Positions 34,401 to 47,700 of a stretch of DNA of 64,000 bases are shown piece after piece. A model generated the notes under the pieces. It ran no database searches, had not been told where the DNA came from, and saw only the letters and a program-made list of their open reading frames with translations. Source of the stretch: Temnopleurus reevesii (lineage: Eukaryota; Echinodermata; Echinoidea; Temnopleuroida; Temnopleuridae); NCBI GenBank assembly GCA_036244855.1, contig BQKZ01000096.1, positions 102,500-166,499 of the forward strand, given 5' to 3'. The position numbers and the translations under genes were made by a program. Numbering within the stretch: the first letter of the stretch is position 1; every line of letters starts with the position of its first letter.

Positions 34401-35225
34401 AATCTTCGTTATTGCCAACGAGTTCTTCAAAAAGTGTTGCCAATTTTGACAAGTAGCTAACTTACCCCTCACCTATTCCGATACACGGCCCATGCTCGGG
34501 GCAGGCTACACGTGCCATTTTGGATGTTCAATGATCAACAACCCATTTGTGATGCTAGCCTTCGACAACATTCATGGTCTGACCGAAAGAAAATGGGTGT
34601 GGTTTTGTTTGTTTGTTTGCTTGTTTGGGTGTTTTGTGAGAGAAAGAAAACTCATCGATCATTGGGCCAAACCATAAGTCTAAACACACTAGGTAGGTAT
34701 TATCTAACAGAGCTTTTGGAAGAAAATCAGATGGTCTCTTTTTCTCTTGAAAAGGATAAAAAAATCAACAAGCCTTTCATTTTGGTCACTTTAAATAATT
34801 GTTTTGAGTTCCAAGACAAACATTCTGAAAGCCATTTACTGCATTGCTATCTATTTTTCTTCATTTTTTTCTATTAGGGCAAGGGATGAGACCTTCCCAT
34901 CTCATATTATTGTTTGAGAAAACTAACTTTGAATCATAAAGTCTTCTTTTTGAGAGTATATGGAGTAAAGTAAAACAGATAATTGTTAAAAAGGCTGTTG
35001 TTTCATATTCCAAAAGAATATTTCGTTTTCAAACATTGAGAAGTTGGGGGTAGGAAGTTGATCAAATTGGGCTTGAAAATGTTTGACTTGGCTTGGTCAA
35101 ATGATATCATGATGATTATCTAATGAACTTTCTATGGTTAGCATGAAAGTAGTATTATTATTCCAGTAAGTACTCATCAAGAAGAAAAAAAAATTGTCTC
35201 AACACGAGGCACTTCCAGCGTATAC

Positions 35226-35231
35226 CATGCA
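35226..35231 (-). promoter_or_regulatory. RBFOX-type element TGCATG, downstream intron of exon 4
   Basis: CATGCA on the plus strand, TGCATG in the transcript, about 250 nt downstream of the exon 4 donor. Downstream UGCAUG usually promotes exon inclusion in RBFOX-regulated exons. Confidence 0.5.
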
Positions 35232-35472
35232 GGGCGTGGACAACAGACATCACCCCAACCAGAACAAACATACACTGGCCAAAAAAATATCAGGTCACAT
35301 TTTTTGGCGCCCGTCCTCGTTCCCCAGTGAGCAAATAAATAAATAAATCAGGGAACTCGGACAGACGCAGGATTATAATAATAAAAAAAATCAACAAATT
35401 AAAACCAATGTAGAGAAAAAAATAATGAGTGGTGGTTACTATAAAGAAGTATAAAATCTTACGACGGAAAAA

Positions 35473-35478
35473 CATGCA
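35473..35478 (-). promoter_or_regulatory. TGCATG overlapping the 5' splice site of the 93-nt exon
   Basis: The donor reads GAG|GTGCATG, so the hexamer occupies intron positions +2 to +7. The donor is non-optimal (GTGCAT instead of GTAAGT), which leaves it open to repression by bound RBFOX. Fox-binding elements overlapping the splice sites of this exon are known in mammalian Fox-1 and Fox-2. Confidence 0.8.
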
Positions 35479-35479
35479 C

Positions 35480-35572
35480 CTCAATTTTTCGCCCTTCAAC
35501 AATAGTGCCGTTCAATTTCTCGCGTGCCCTGTCGGCGTCCGAACTACTTTGAAACGTAACAAAACCGAACCC
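35480..35572 (-). CDS. rbfox: RBFOX 93-nt RRM exon (exon 4), candidate autoregulated exon
   Basis: Acceptor CCCATGCATGCAG ends at 35573, donor GTGCATG begins at 35479. The exon is exactly 93 nt (31 codons, phase 0 both ends), as in vertebrates. It encodes [20 protein letters not shown] then [18 protein letters not shown] is RNP1, whose aromatic residues stack on the UGCAUG RNA. The remainder is alpha-2 and the loop before beta-4. Skipping would join exon 3 (...ERGSK) to exon 5 (VNNATARV...) in frame and remove half of the RRM. TGCATG sits on both splice sites. Confidence 0.97.
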
Positions 35573-35575
35573 CTG

Positions 35576-35581
35576 CATGCA
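35576..35581 (-). promoter_or_regulatory. TGCATG overlapping the 3' splice site of the 93-nt exon
   Basis: The transcript reads CCCATGCATGCAG|GGG. The hexamer ends directly before the CAG acceptor and replaces the end of the polypyrimidine tract. Binding would compete with U2AF. Confidence 0.8.
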
Positions 35582-35604
35582 TGGGAAGATAAACAGACAG
35601 ATAA

Positions 35605-35610
35605 CATGCA
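35605..35610 (-). promoter_or_regulatory. TGCATG upstream of the 93-nt exon, copy 2
   Basis: CATGCA on the plus strand, 33 nt upstream of the exon start in the transcript. Upstream UGCAUG usually represses inclusion. Confidence 0.65.
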
Positions 35611-35629
35611 ACACATTATATAGTTTGCT

Positions 35630-35635
35630 CATGCA
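35630..35635 (-). promoter_or_regulatory. TGCATG upstream of the 93-nt exon, copy 3
   Basis: CATGCA on the plus strand, 58 nt upstream of the exon start in the transcript. It forms a cluster with the copies at 35576 and 35605. Confidence 0.65.
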
Positions 35636-35783
35636 AAGATCTTTCTCAAGGTTGGTTGTTGTTGATGTTGTTTTAAAATGGTTTTGTTTCTTCAATGGAG
35701 AGAAAGAGAGAAAACACTGGTTATTCAACAGATTTTCATGGTTATTTTGTCATTGTTCTTTGGAGTTGTCGTGACCTGTAAAT

Positions 35784-35824
35784 GGGGGGGGGGGGGGGGG
35801 GNNNNNNNNNNNNGGGGGGGGGGG
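35784..35824. repeat. Poly-G run containing a 12-base assembly gap
   Basis: G from 35784 to 35801, N at 35802-35813, G again from 35814 to 35824. The true length is unknown. It is poly-C in the rbfox transcript. Confidence 0.95.
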
Positions 35825-38800
35825 TAGAGGCACAGCAGTGAGAAGGAAAGAGAGTTATTTCAAATGGAATGAACAGTGAAAAAGAATTGAAGAAGTTTGT
35901 TAGTTGATGTAAAGCAAAGCAAAGCAGAGCATATGTTAATATGGAAAAGGAAAAGCATCTTGGATAACTTCAATATATCAAATAACAGCTTCAATAGAAT
36001 TCAAAAGTAATCAATTTGAAATAAATTAATAACAAGAACAGAATTTCTCAACAATCGATATATCTTTAAATGAATCTTTCACTTATAATAATCATTGATT
36101 GAAGAGGTAAATAAAAAAATTCCCATCTAACAATAATAGCCATTTACATGATTTCCTAACTCTATATCGGACAAAAGGCCCTGGAAAGTTCCAACAAAAT
36201 ATACATGAGTACAAACTGACTTCGGTATGACTTATTCCAAAAATTAAAAAATTAAAAAAAATTGATATTCATTTTGGTTTCATTTTTAAAAGAAAATATC
36301 TTAAATATCAGGTGCTGGTGCAAGAGGGTGAGGAGCAAAAAAGCAAAGCATGAATGATAGGAAAAATGCAGGACACTTTGAAAGTAGAAAATATCTATTA
36401 CTCAATAATGTAAAACGTCAGGTTGGTATGAAGAAAATCTTCTTGTATTTCAAAAGATTTTTAGAAAATTAAGAAGGAGCAGATGAATGAAGAGAGCTCA
36501 ATGAAAACTTTGGCAAGTGTTTAAAATAAAAATTAGAGAATAAATTTCTTTTCAAAATGTAATCACATTTTGTACTTCTATACTTAACATAATAAAGGAA
36601 ACATTTGATACATTTCCCTTAAATAAATCAAAGATGAAATTTCACAATAACAAAAGCTTATTCCATTGTGTATATTAAGCTAGCTATCAAAATTGATATA
36701 GAGAACCACATGAATATTCATTGCAGAAAAAAATCAAAATTAATTTGTAATTATTACTTAATTTTTTTTCCCATTTGTTTTTGGTAAAAGAAGATGTGTA
36801 CAAATGTGAAAGTTTGCAGTGTTGTGCTGTGCGGTGGAATATGGCTAAAAAACATAGAGAGAAGGAAAAGAAGAAAAAGGGGTGTTTGCAGTGCTGAATG
36901 AGAGAAGGGCGAATGGACGGAGATGAGCAAGGATAATGATGAAAAGGAATAAGAATTGTGAGGTAAAAAGATGATGGGGAGAATTGGGAAGGGATTTAAA
37001 GACGAGCCTATGAGGGGCCCCCTCTTATCAAATTGTATTAAGTGACTGGGTTTTTCAAATTGAAAATGCGATTTTGAAATAAATAATTGCTTTCTCATAA
37101 ATCATCTAATGGGGGAAAAAAGACATCTCCATGGAAAATTATGTGACACCTCAAGAATTTTTCTTCAAATTATTAATGATGAATTTATTATGAAAAAGGT
37201 CACTGATTCTAAAGCAAGGTGTCACCAAAACAAATTGATATGATACACATGACCAAAGTAATCACGTTCAAACTAAGAAATGGTATAAATCTTCTCACAT
37301 GGAATGTCACAATTACTAAATCGACTAACAATACAATTATATACATATACTTGTTAACAATGCCATCGCATGGAATAAGCATCAAATCTGGTGAAAGGTA
37401 CATCAAATTGCAGGATTATGTTACAACTTTGTGCATTATCACTGAAAATGCACAAATACATCAAAATATGTAATGGCAAAAATATCAAAATCAACTGGTC
37501 ATTTTCATCAAAAAATATTTCATTATATTTTCCTATGCATCTCTGTAGCAACATAATGCTTGGGGACCACGAAGAAGAGGAACAGACTTTGAAAAAAAGG
37601 AGAGGGAGTTTTATAAAAGAAGGGGAAAGGTTGGGAATCTTTCATCAAATGCAGAGGTCAAATCGTGCAGAGGTCAGAGTTCAAAGTGGAGGTCAAGAAG
37701 AAGAAGATCGGATGAGCTCTAAAATGCAAAGTGCAAATGAATCAAAAGAAAATGGATGCATTAAAAAGAAATATCACAAAACATTCATTGAATGATAGCT
37801 AGCAATGTAACTTAACATATTCTTATATATTCTTTTAAGTTTTTCATTGAATACATGGATAAATAATGATTCAAAATCTCTTAAAATTTTGTTAAGTTCT
37901 TTCAATATCAAAATTTATTTTCTAATTAATCAATAAGTATAATCTTTAACTTTATTTGACATACAGTAATATATCTATTTCTGAAGAATTTAAAATGATG
38001 AATAATTTACACTTCAGATCAATTACAATTTCCTAAAATTTTACACATGATGCTGATAAATGGAATATGTAATAACCCGACATGATCAGATGAAACATAT
38101 AAATGAGTTCAAATGTAATTCCAAAGCATCCAATCATGTGAATAAAACAAATGGTAAATGATGTACATTTTAGACACAACTGATTTTAGACAATTTTACT
38201 TTACAGACACGATTTATGAGAACACATTTAGAATGATTCCTCTCATACATACAAAAAGAGCCCTATCAGGAATACAATAGAATTCGTCCATATGAATAAA
38301 TTGAGCACATTTACGAATTACATCATCTCTTTTCTATGAGTAACGATTTTGGTTCACAATAAATGACATGATATTTGATTATAAATGGACATGAATTGTA
38401 TCAAAATGCATCAATGAGGCAAGGGGAAAAACACTCCAAGATACTGATTCTGAAGCTGACCTTCAAATAAAGTGCATGCAATATTTGTTGAAAAACACTT
38501 CCATTCTATGACTTCGTACAGGTTTTAAGAAATGTATGTTTCAAAACAAATATTAATTGTTGAAATGGACAAACCATATCTCATTTACTTCTTGTAACTT
38601 ACAGAGGAAAGTTGATTCGAGTTTAAACATCCTTTCTTTTCACACACCTTATAAGATGTGTCTTGTTTCTAGTAATTAAATGGCGGAAACAGATATTCAA
38701 CATTTTAGATTCCAGACTTCTCTGTCTCTTACTTTTCATTAAATTCAGCTCAAAGTTTTATGTGATAATCCGACGACAATTATTCTTTAGAAAGCCTTTT

Positions 38801-41800
38801 GAACCCTGCATGCCTGATCTTTTTCAACCTCCTTTCTTATACACCAAAATAGTATAATATATTTCAAAATATACAATCTTATTCTGCTTGTATGTCTTGT
38901 ATCATAATCTTATGTCATGTTCCGATTAAGAAAATAGATTAAATATACTGATATAATCAACAATATACCTATTTTCATAGCATTTCCCTTAAAAAACTTA
39001 ATCATTGAAACTAACATACATGCTACACTGTTATTACTTAATCTCACTTCAATCTTACACGAATGTGTTATATAACAAATGAACCTACAATACGGACACA
39101 TTGTTTCCTTCACAAATTTCATTCACATGTTAAAATTTACTATGAAATAACAAATAATTGAACACGTCCATGCGTTATATTTCAATTAAAAAAGCCTAAA
39201 ATACCAGCAACTTCTTTGTCAGTTGCATTTACCTAATGAAGACCTATTGATGTGGATTTTTTTATATTTTACATTTTTAATTTTACAAGACAATATCTAA
39301 TCAGCTCGCACGTAATTTCCAATTATCTACAATGTATGACAAAATTTAACAGTAAATACTAGCTTATCTGTTGATCTCTCTTTTCTGCTTTCCATCAAAG
39401 AGCCTTGGGAAAGATAATTTGTGCAGCTTATCAAAGCAAAAGTTGAATGATAATTGTGATAATTGATGGGGAAAAAGAGTGATTTTTGCAAATACAAGAG
39501 GATTTTGGGTGAGCAAAAAATGAGATGGAAAAAAGGTGATTTTCATTCACAGAAAGAGTGGTGTTGTGTGAAAAGCAAAAAAGGCGGCTGGCTAGACTAT
39601 GAACAGTGGACTGAATAGAAAGAAAAGTGATGCCGCTAAGAATATCATCATCAGAATTTATTGAGAACTTCAAGTTTTGATGTGATTATAGGACAATATG
39701 TTTTTATATACCTTGAGAAAATATCAATTTTTAATCAAACTTGGGGCTGAAGAGTAGGCTAGTATGTATACATATAAGAAATAAAGGCACACCATGCTAC
39801 ATTGTATATTTGTTAGTGTTAACATGTTAGACTTAGTTTCCATGGAAACATGAACACCTCAAGAAAACAGCTGTTTGGTTATCAACTAAACAGAACACAA
39901 GAATGAAAATGATTATTGTTTCATCTACAATGAATTGCCAACCCTTTTTATCACCCCCTTCTCCCCAAACCCATATCTTTGTTTAGAATCCAATGGTTGG
40001 TGACAACCACTGGATGTTGTCGCAAGATCAGGCATGCATTTATGTGATAGAAACAAACGGTGGTCAGCTTCAGACATGTATGCAAGGAGCATTCAATCAT
40101 TCAAGTGTTACTAAAAAAAATTTATCATGCCATTCCAAAGTTAGCTGGAGCTCTCCTCATACTTACACACAGCTTTAAAATTCTAATAGAATTATCATTT
40201 TTTTTTAAGATTATGGCCCCATCCCTGCCGCTTCCCAGCACAACTAGAAACATTCTTCTTGTTTTCCAGTTCTATGAATTTGTCCTATATAAAATCAAAC
40301 TACCATTGATCTTTGTAAGGTGAAATATTCTAAAATGTATGTTAACATTAGCAGTGGCTTTTGACATATAGTCATACATTATGGATGTCTGAGCAACATT
40401 TTAATTCTTTTATAGGACCCTAAACATACAGAGAGGACTAACATCAAAGAAAAGTCTACATCACCATATTGTTCAAAGATATTTTCAATACTCCAAATCT
40501 GATTATGTATGCAAACACATAACATTGCATTACCTCAGCATAGATTTTCTTGCAGAATTAAAATATAAAATATCCATTTAGTTAGGAACTTCAAACCTAG
40601 ATTTGCATTGCAATTAGTAACAAAGATTTCTTTGCTGTAAATTCAATAATAATCAAAATTGTATTCAACCTGCTACAGAAGCATTGAAAGGATAGATTCA
40701 GCTGCTATATAAATTTACAAATAATATTTTCATTAATCCCCATTTTTATTCCAATTACCCCTATGAGCTTCCTTCAGGATCCATTAGTTAATATGAATAA
40801 TTGATAAAGGGATAATATTGTTAGTAACCCTTTACAAACAATAAATGAATAAGCTTCAAAGTAGAGATTAAGAAAAGAATTGCCAATTTGACCCTTGTTG
40901 CCATGGTAACGAGGAGAGCTCCATCAATTTCACGATGCATCTGCTTTTGGTCAAGACATGCTTACAGGCAAAAAGAAAGAAAAAAATAACAAACACACGC
41001 CTTCTATCTTTTATAAACTTTGGCCATTTTGAATCGAAAAAAAAAATTGTGCCAATCCAGGCACTTGATGACTGATTTAATAAAAATGAAAAGAAAAAAT
41101 AAAGAATTTTGATCTGCTGGATGAAGACGAGTGATACATAAAAAGACGCCATTTAAGTGCCTCCTGCTCCAGACATGGTCGACTTGAAAAAAAGTAAGTC
41201 TGGTCGCATGCACACATACATACACTCATAAAAACAAACAAACAAACAAACATACAAACGGAAAGATGGATATTCAGACAAACAAACAAACAAGTTGTGA
41301 CATCCATAATTTCAGGCACATTCACATTCATTCATTCCAAATTCAGTTCTCAGTAATAAATAATTGATAAGTATTTTGTAAAAATTGAAATTCCTAAAAT
41401 TCTATAAACAAAAAAATATCGAAGTGGCACACAAGTGAAGAAGCATATTTATTGCTACATTGAATTTCAATTTGTTCAGTAACTTTTCTGGTGATTAAAT
41501 AAAAATTAAGATTGCTGATTTCTCTTGATTTTCAATATTTCTGTTCAGATATTCTTCTTGTATGTTTCTCTTTCCTATAATTGACAAAATTCAAGAAACG
41601 AAAAGTGCCAAAATTGGAATCATGCTATCTTCTCCTGCCAAGTTGTATGCATCTGAATTTTTGACAAATTTGTGTTAAATCCCTGCGGCGACAATATGCG
41701 CAATTAAAATGTCCATCAAACAATTTGCATCTATCCCCCTTGGCGATCGCAAGAGAGATAGCAGCCCGAGGTATAGATTCTTATCTTGTGTGCCACTTCC

Positions 41801-42645
41801 ATTTCAATCTAATTAATTTCCTGAAAAGGTGTTGTGTTTTTCACAGTCTATTAAGATAAAATAAAATCTTTAGAGTTTTCTCCTACTCCTTGTTTTTTTT
41901 TCTTCTAAATTTGCATTATTTAATTTATTTAATTTAAACACTTTGAAAGCTGAAGTAATACTTCAGCACCTGTAGCATATATATTTTTTTCTTGTTTTTC
42001 TTTTTTTTTCGCTATGTATTTTCTTTTACTAATTTCTTTTGCTGATCAAAGTCTTCAGGTGGACTCTTATCCACTTTCCACCTGAAGTGAATATCTTTCA
42101 TAGAACACACAGGCTTTTCTTTAAGAATTCCAGATGAGTGAATAATTTTTTTTTCAATTTTCATGGATTATAAAAAGCTAGTGATTTTTATAGCACACAT
42201 GTGAAATAACATAACACCTTTTCAGTACACTTCAAAATCTTTGAATTCATAATTTGAATGATCATTGTTTTGCAAAATAATTATATCCTCGATTCCGAAA
42301 CAGATTTAAGATATCTGTAACTCTAACCACAATTTCAATACAAATTTTGATATTTATAAATGGAGTCTTCGATTTGAAGTATGCACTGCCAATTTAGAAC
42401 TTCATCTCATGACTCTTCTTTTTTTTTAATTTCTTTAATTGAATTCATTTTTCAAACAACAACAAATTGCATCAGAGAATAACAAAAACAAGACTTTATT
42501 TAAAAGAACAAGACCTCAATTCTATGTTACACACACAAACCCACTGATCAAAAAGTTTCTTTCAATGATCATTCAAATTATGTTGGTTATATAATCACAT
42601 AACACATATAATACTAATGTGCTGTGTGTACAGACAAGTACATAC

Positions 42646-42699
42646 CTTGCTACCCCTCTCATTGAAGATAATCTCAACATCTAGAATGGTTCCAAAGGC
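42646..42699 (-). CDS. rbfox: RBFOX exon 3: RRM beta-2 segment
   Basis: Acceptor TTCATTCTGTGCAG ends at 42700, donor GTATG begins at 42645; 54 nt, 18 codons, phase 0 at both ends. It encodes AFGTILDVEIIFNERGSK, against QFGKILDVEIIFNERGSK in vertebrates, with the same exon length. It carries beta-2 and the loop before RNP1. The region directly upstream in the transcript is an extraordinarily long pyrimidine tract. Confidence 0.97.
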
Positions 42700-43796
<1,097 letters not shown>

Positions 43797-44439
43797 CTAA
43801 TGAAATTTATGAAAATGAAAAAGAGTTGAAGACATTAAGAATAATGGAAAATAAGGAAAATGAATTAACATTTTTCATAAATACTGATATGAAAGATACT
43901 GAAGAGAGATATAAACAATAAGAGAGAAAAAAATTAATTATTTATATAACATATTTTACAGTGAATTTTTTTTTAAACTGAAACAGACAAATTCAATCTT
44001 TACTGATTTCTGTATACCGTAACTGACAGACAAGAGATGCATCTCATTCAATGCCAATTTTGTCAACAATAAAACAAAATCTATTTTGAAAACTCAGGTT
44101 AAGAAACAAACATCCAACTGGTGGTGACTTTCTGAGAAATATTTCATAAATTTTCACACCTCCATCCCACCCCTCCTTACTAAACCAGGACAGAAGCACG
44201 CTAGAATCATCAGCTTTAGAAGGGTGGTCTAGTTTTGAAGTGGGTGCCTAAATGGACCTTAATGCAATCCTATTCTCCGTTCGAGATAAGCGTCAAGCTA
44301 TCACTGAGTAAGGTAAGTCTTGGTGCATCTCACCATACGATACCCATGGGATCGGATGACACCTCATTACCATACAGAGGTGCCACTGGAAGTGACAGTC
44401 CCTTAATGCATCTCCCTCATTTTGTTCTCTTTTCTATCT

Positions 44440-44735
44440 TTCGAACGGCGACAGGACGTTTTAACCGTTCCTTTTTTCTATCTTTCAAGGGGCAACAGGA
44501 CATTTTGACTGTTGTTTTCTCTCTTCTACAGCTTTCAAGGGGCGACAGGAGGCTTTAACCGTTCCTTTTTTCTATCATTCAAGGGGCGACAGGACATTTT
44601 AGGACATTTTTCCTTTTTTCCCTTCTTACAACAAAAGACCACAACAGGACATTTTATCTGTTGTTTTCTGTTTTCCTTCTTTCCACAGGATGACAGGACA
44701 TTGTATCTCAAGTTTCCTAGCTATTTCAAGGGTGA
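44440..44735. repeat. Minisatellite, unit 44-55 bp, six copies
   Basis: ACAGGA preceded by GGGGC(G/A) recurs at 44451, 44495, 44545, 44589, 44644 and 44693. Complete units read CTTTCAAGGGGCGACAGGAC then ATTTTAACCGTTCC and a T-rich stretch. Located about 0.7-1 kb upstream of exon 2 in the transcript. Confidence 0.85.
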
Positions 44736-47379
44736 CTTGATGCTTTAATCAAGGTTTTTGTTGAGTCAAATAACAAGGTTGTTTGCTTGGTTTGAATGGA
44801 ATTGTGCTTTTCCCAATAAGTACAACATGGACAAAATATCACATTACTTTGATTTTATGTTCCTTATATGATAAACAGTGTGTGCCAATCACAAATGCTG
44901 ATCATATGAATCCTTTGACAGAAAACTTGTAAAGACTTTGTTTCTAGGTGAATATTTTGACCTCTCGAACTTCTACTCTATTGTTTGGATCTCTTGTATG
45001 TGTAATGGCCGGTACTCTTTTTTTTTTCCTTTATGTCTTATTCGTAAAATGTATTTAGATGTTGGTGACTGATCATAAACCAAACATACTAAAATCCAAA
45101 CAATCATAATCTGCATTGAATGAAATTTAGCGAAAGAAATCTTGAAATATTAAATGACAAAAAGTCAGGGTGGCACATTTTATGCACAAACCATGAGACA
45201 AACTCAGATTTGGGCGTGAAGACGCAAAGCAAAAACACAGTCAGCGATACATGTAGGTCAATTGCAAAAAGGGTTTCTTCCTCCGCCACTGGTAGATAAT
45301 TTCCAAAGTGGAATTGTAAACTGATATCTGATCTCTCCTAGCCAGCTATTAACAATGGCAATACGAGGGGCCAGAAATCAAAGTGGTGAATAACCGCAGC
45401 ATATGCATGATTTCGCACTATCTGGCGTGAATTATTCTACCCTTTTTCACCACAGAAAATCATACGATACCTGTTCATCCCACTCAACACTGTAGAAGGA
45501 ATGACAGGGGGAAAAAACCTTGAATGAATCTATTTTGTTATGCGGTCAAATGTTTAAGGCATTGTAAACACTGTTTTTCTTTTTATAAATGTCAACTGCC
45601 AAATTCTAAATGCTAACTAAATGGTTAATGGTGTGCCTACACTAAGCTGTGAATATATATTAGGCTTCAAAACCAAATAGTAGTTAAAAAAAGCTACAAT
45701 TAAAAACATTTGTGACCTACACATGCACACTGTGCAGGAATAAACGGTTAGTGGTACACTGCATTCAAATTTCATAGCTATCTTTATACTTGTAGTTTGC
45801 CTGCATAGCTTTCTTCTTTTTTGCACTTTTTCATCAATCTGAATGTAATAACATAGGACCGACAGCCTGATTTGATATTTTTTTTTATAACAAAGTTGTA
45901 ATGTGTCAATATGTATATCAAGATTTTCTTGCATACTAGTACATTTCTATTCTGATAAGAAAGGGCTGGATCAAATTTTAAAATGTCTATTAGAATACAT
46001 CAATAGAATTGTTCAACTTAGGATAACATTTGCATTAAATTTGTCCACCCATTTAAACAATTTGTACTTCCTTTGAGAAGAATGAAGACTCTTATTTATT
46101 AAAAAAAGGGAATGCTCTCTTATCACTTGGAGCTTTGTTGAGTATTTTCTCCATCTGCAAATGGAGTTTTTGATGATGAGTTCTTTATCTGACTTGGTAT
46201 CGTGATGCTTATGACAGTGACAAATGTGTTACAAGCTTGATAAGATAGTCTCTTGCCCCTCAGAAGGGCGTAAATGCCAATTTCCATGAGAAAGACATTT
46301 GCAAAAATGTGTGAAAATAGTCTCCCTCACTATAAAAAGGCTATAATTGCCACAAGGCATATTGAGAATATACAGATATTACAGTGCACTTGTAAAACAA
46401 TGACATGCTTTAGGCCAAGAGATACTATCCGTTCCAGAATATGCACAAGGTGAAGATTGACATGTGACTAACGCAATGGCCAACCAAAATGGAGAGAAAT
46501 GTGATAACAACGGACACTCTCTCTTCTATTCACATGTAATGAAATTATTTAATTCAGATGAAAATTAACCTCCAGCTTATAATGGAACAGTTGACCTTAT
46601 ACATCACATCCATCATAAAGTTAACAAATACCAAATATAAAAGTTACACCATAATTGGCACATGCATCCTTCTGCCATGCATACCAAAAGATGTACACAA
46701 CAGGTGATGGGGATATCATAGGTTTGAGTGCAAGAAAGACTCAATCTCTACACATCAAATAGAGCATTAACACCTTTTTGTTTCTGAACAGAATATACAC
46801 TGGCTTGATACCATTAGTATTATGATACTACAGTGATCACTCTTCACCTGTGTGTTATATGTTATCCTAAAAGAAAAAAGTTCAGTGAATCTATCTCTGA
46901 TACCAGTGATCCTTAAAAAAGATGTCTTCATAGTCTGGATGCATATTCCTCTGGCGCTTTAATGTATATCTGTTTTGTTCCTGTTTTTCCTTTAGGATGG
47001 TGAAGTAATACGCAAAATAAGACTGTTCTGGACTATAACTTAAATTCTTTTAGCTTGGTCATTTATAGACACCATAGTTTGCAGTATCAGCCAGCAAAAT
47101 TGTACCAATGGCTAATTAAGGACTGATAGACGATAGCATGTGAATTGATATTGATATTTATGTAAAAAGGAAAAAGTGATAATGAAAATTATACATTTTG
47201 CTACATGTGCAATATTGGGAAAAGGGAATTTAGATGGAAAAAACAATTGCATTGGCTCTCTCTAATAAACATAAAGACCTCTGACAAATAACTAATAAGA
47301 CTTGAGTCTTGTACTTGATTTCCAACACACAAAAAAACTCTCACTTTTCACTGGACAATTCTCTGCTTCTTCTTGCCTG

Positions 47380-47700
47380 CTTAACAGATGCTTCTTTCTA
47401 ATGTTGCACAGACCCGTGTCTTGATCAAATAATTCCCCAAATTCCATATCATGATTCGATTTTGCTACACCGCTCTGTTTGCACAACTTTTGCACTCGTT
47501 TATCGCGTGTCTCACCCATTTGTGCCCCATCAATTTGCGCAAATAGCTCCCCATATATTCAAACGGTACACTCTGCATTTCTACTTCTTCGACTGGTGGA
47601 CCGAGAAAAGGGTTTCTCTGTTAGTCGAGATCGGCTAATAATGGAAGCGAATTAGTAACATTTCCTGCTCCTGTGCGTGTGGGTAGCAATGCAACAAACC
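47380..47700. other. GC-richer unassigned block
   Basis: CpG content and complexity are higher than in the flanking intron. The minus-strand open frame at 47292-47519 has no recognisable motif. No function assigned. Confidence 0.3.

Larger units (their letters stand above)
26584..35479 (-). other. rbfox: rbfox intron 4
   Basis: An 8896-bp intron downstream of the 93-nt RRM exon. It holds a family-H MITE (29981-30181) directly next to another palindromic element (30197-30343), a decayed ~126-bp tandem array (30650-31410), and blocks of higher GC at about 27850-27970 and 32280-32480. TGCATG on the transcribed strand lies at 35473-35478, across the donor, and at 35226-35231, about 250 nt into the intron. 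No other exon recognised. Confidence 0.8.
35573..42645 (-). other. rbfox: rbfox intron 3
   Basis: A 7073-bp AT-rich intron. The last 65 nt before exon 4 contain three TGCATG copies. A poly-C run (poly-G on the plus strand) with an assembly gap lies about 210 nt upstream of exon 4. An inverted pair CTTCAGGTGGA / TCCACCTGAAG lies at about 42054-42090 and a (CAAA)n run at about 41235-41300. The rest shows no gene, RNA or element I can support. Confidence 0.8.
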
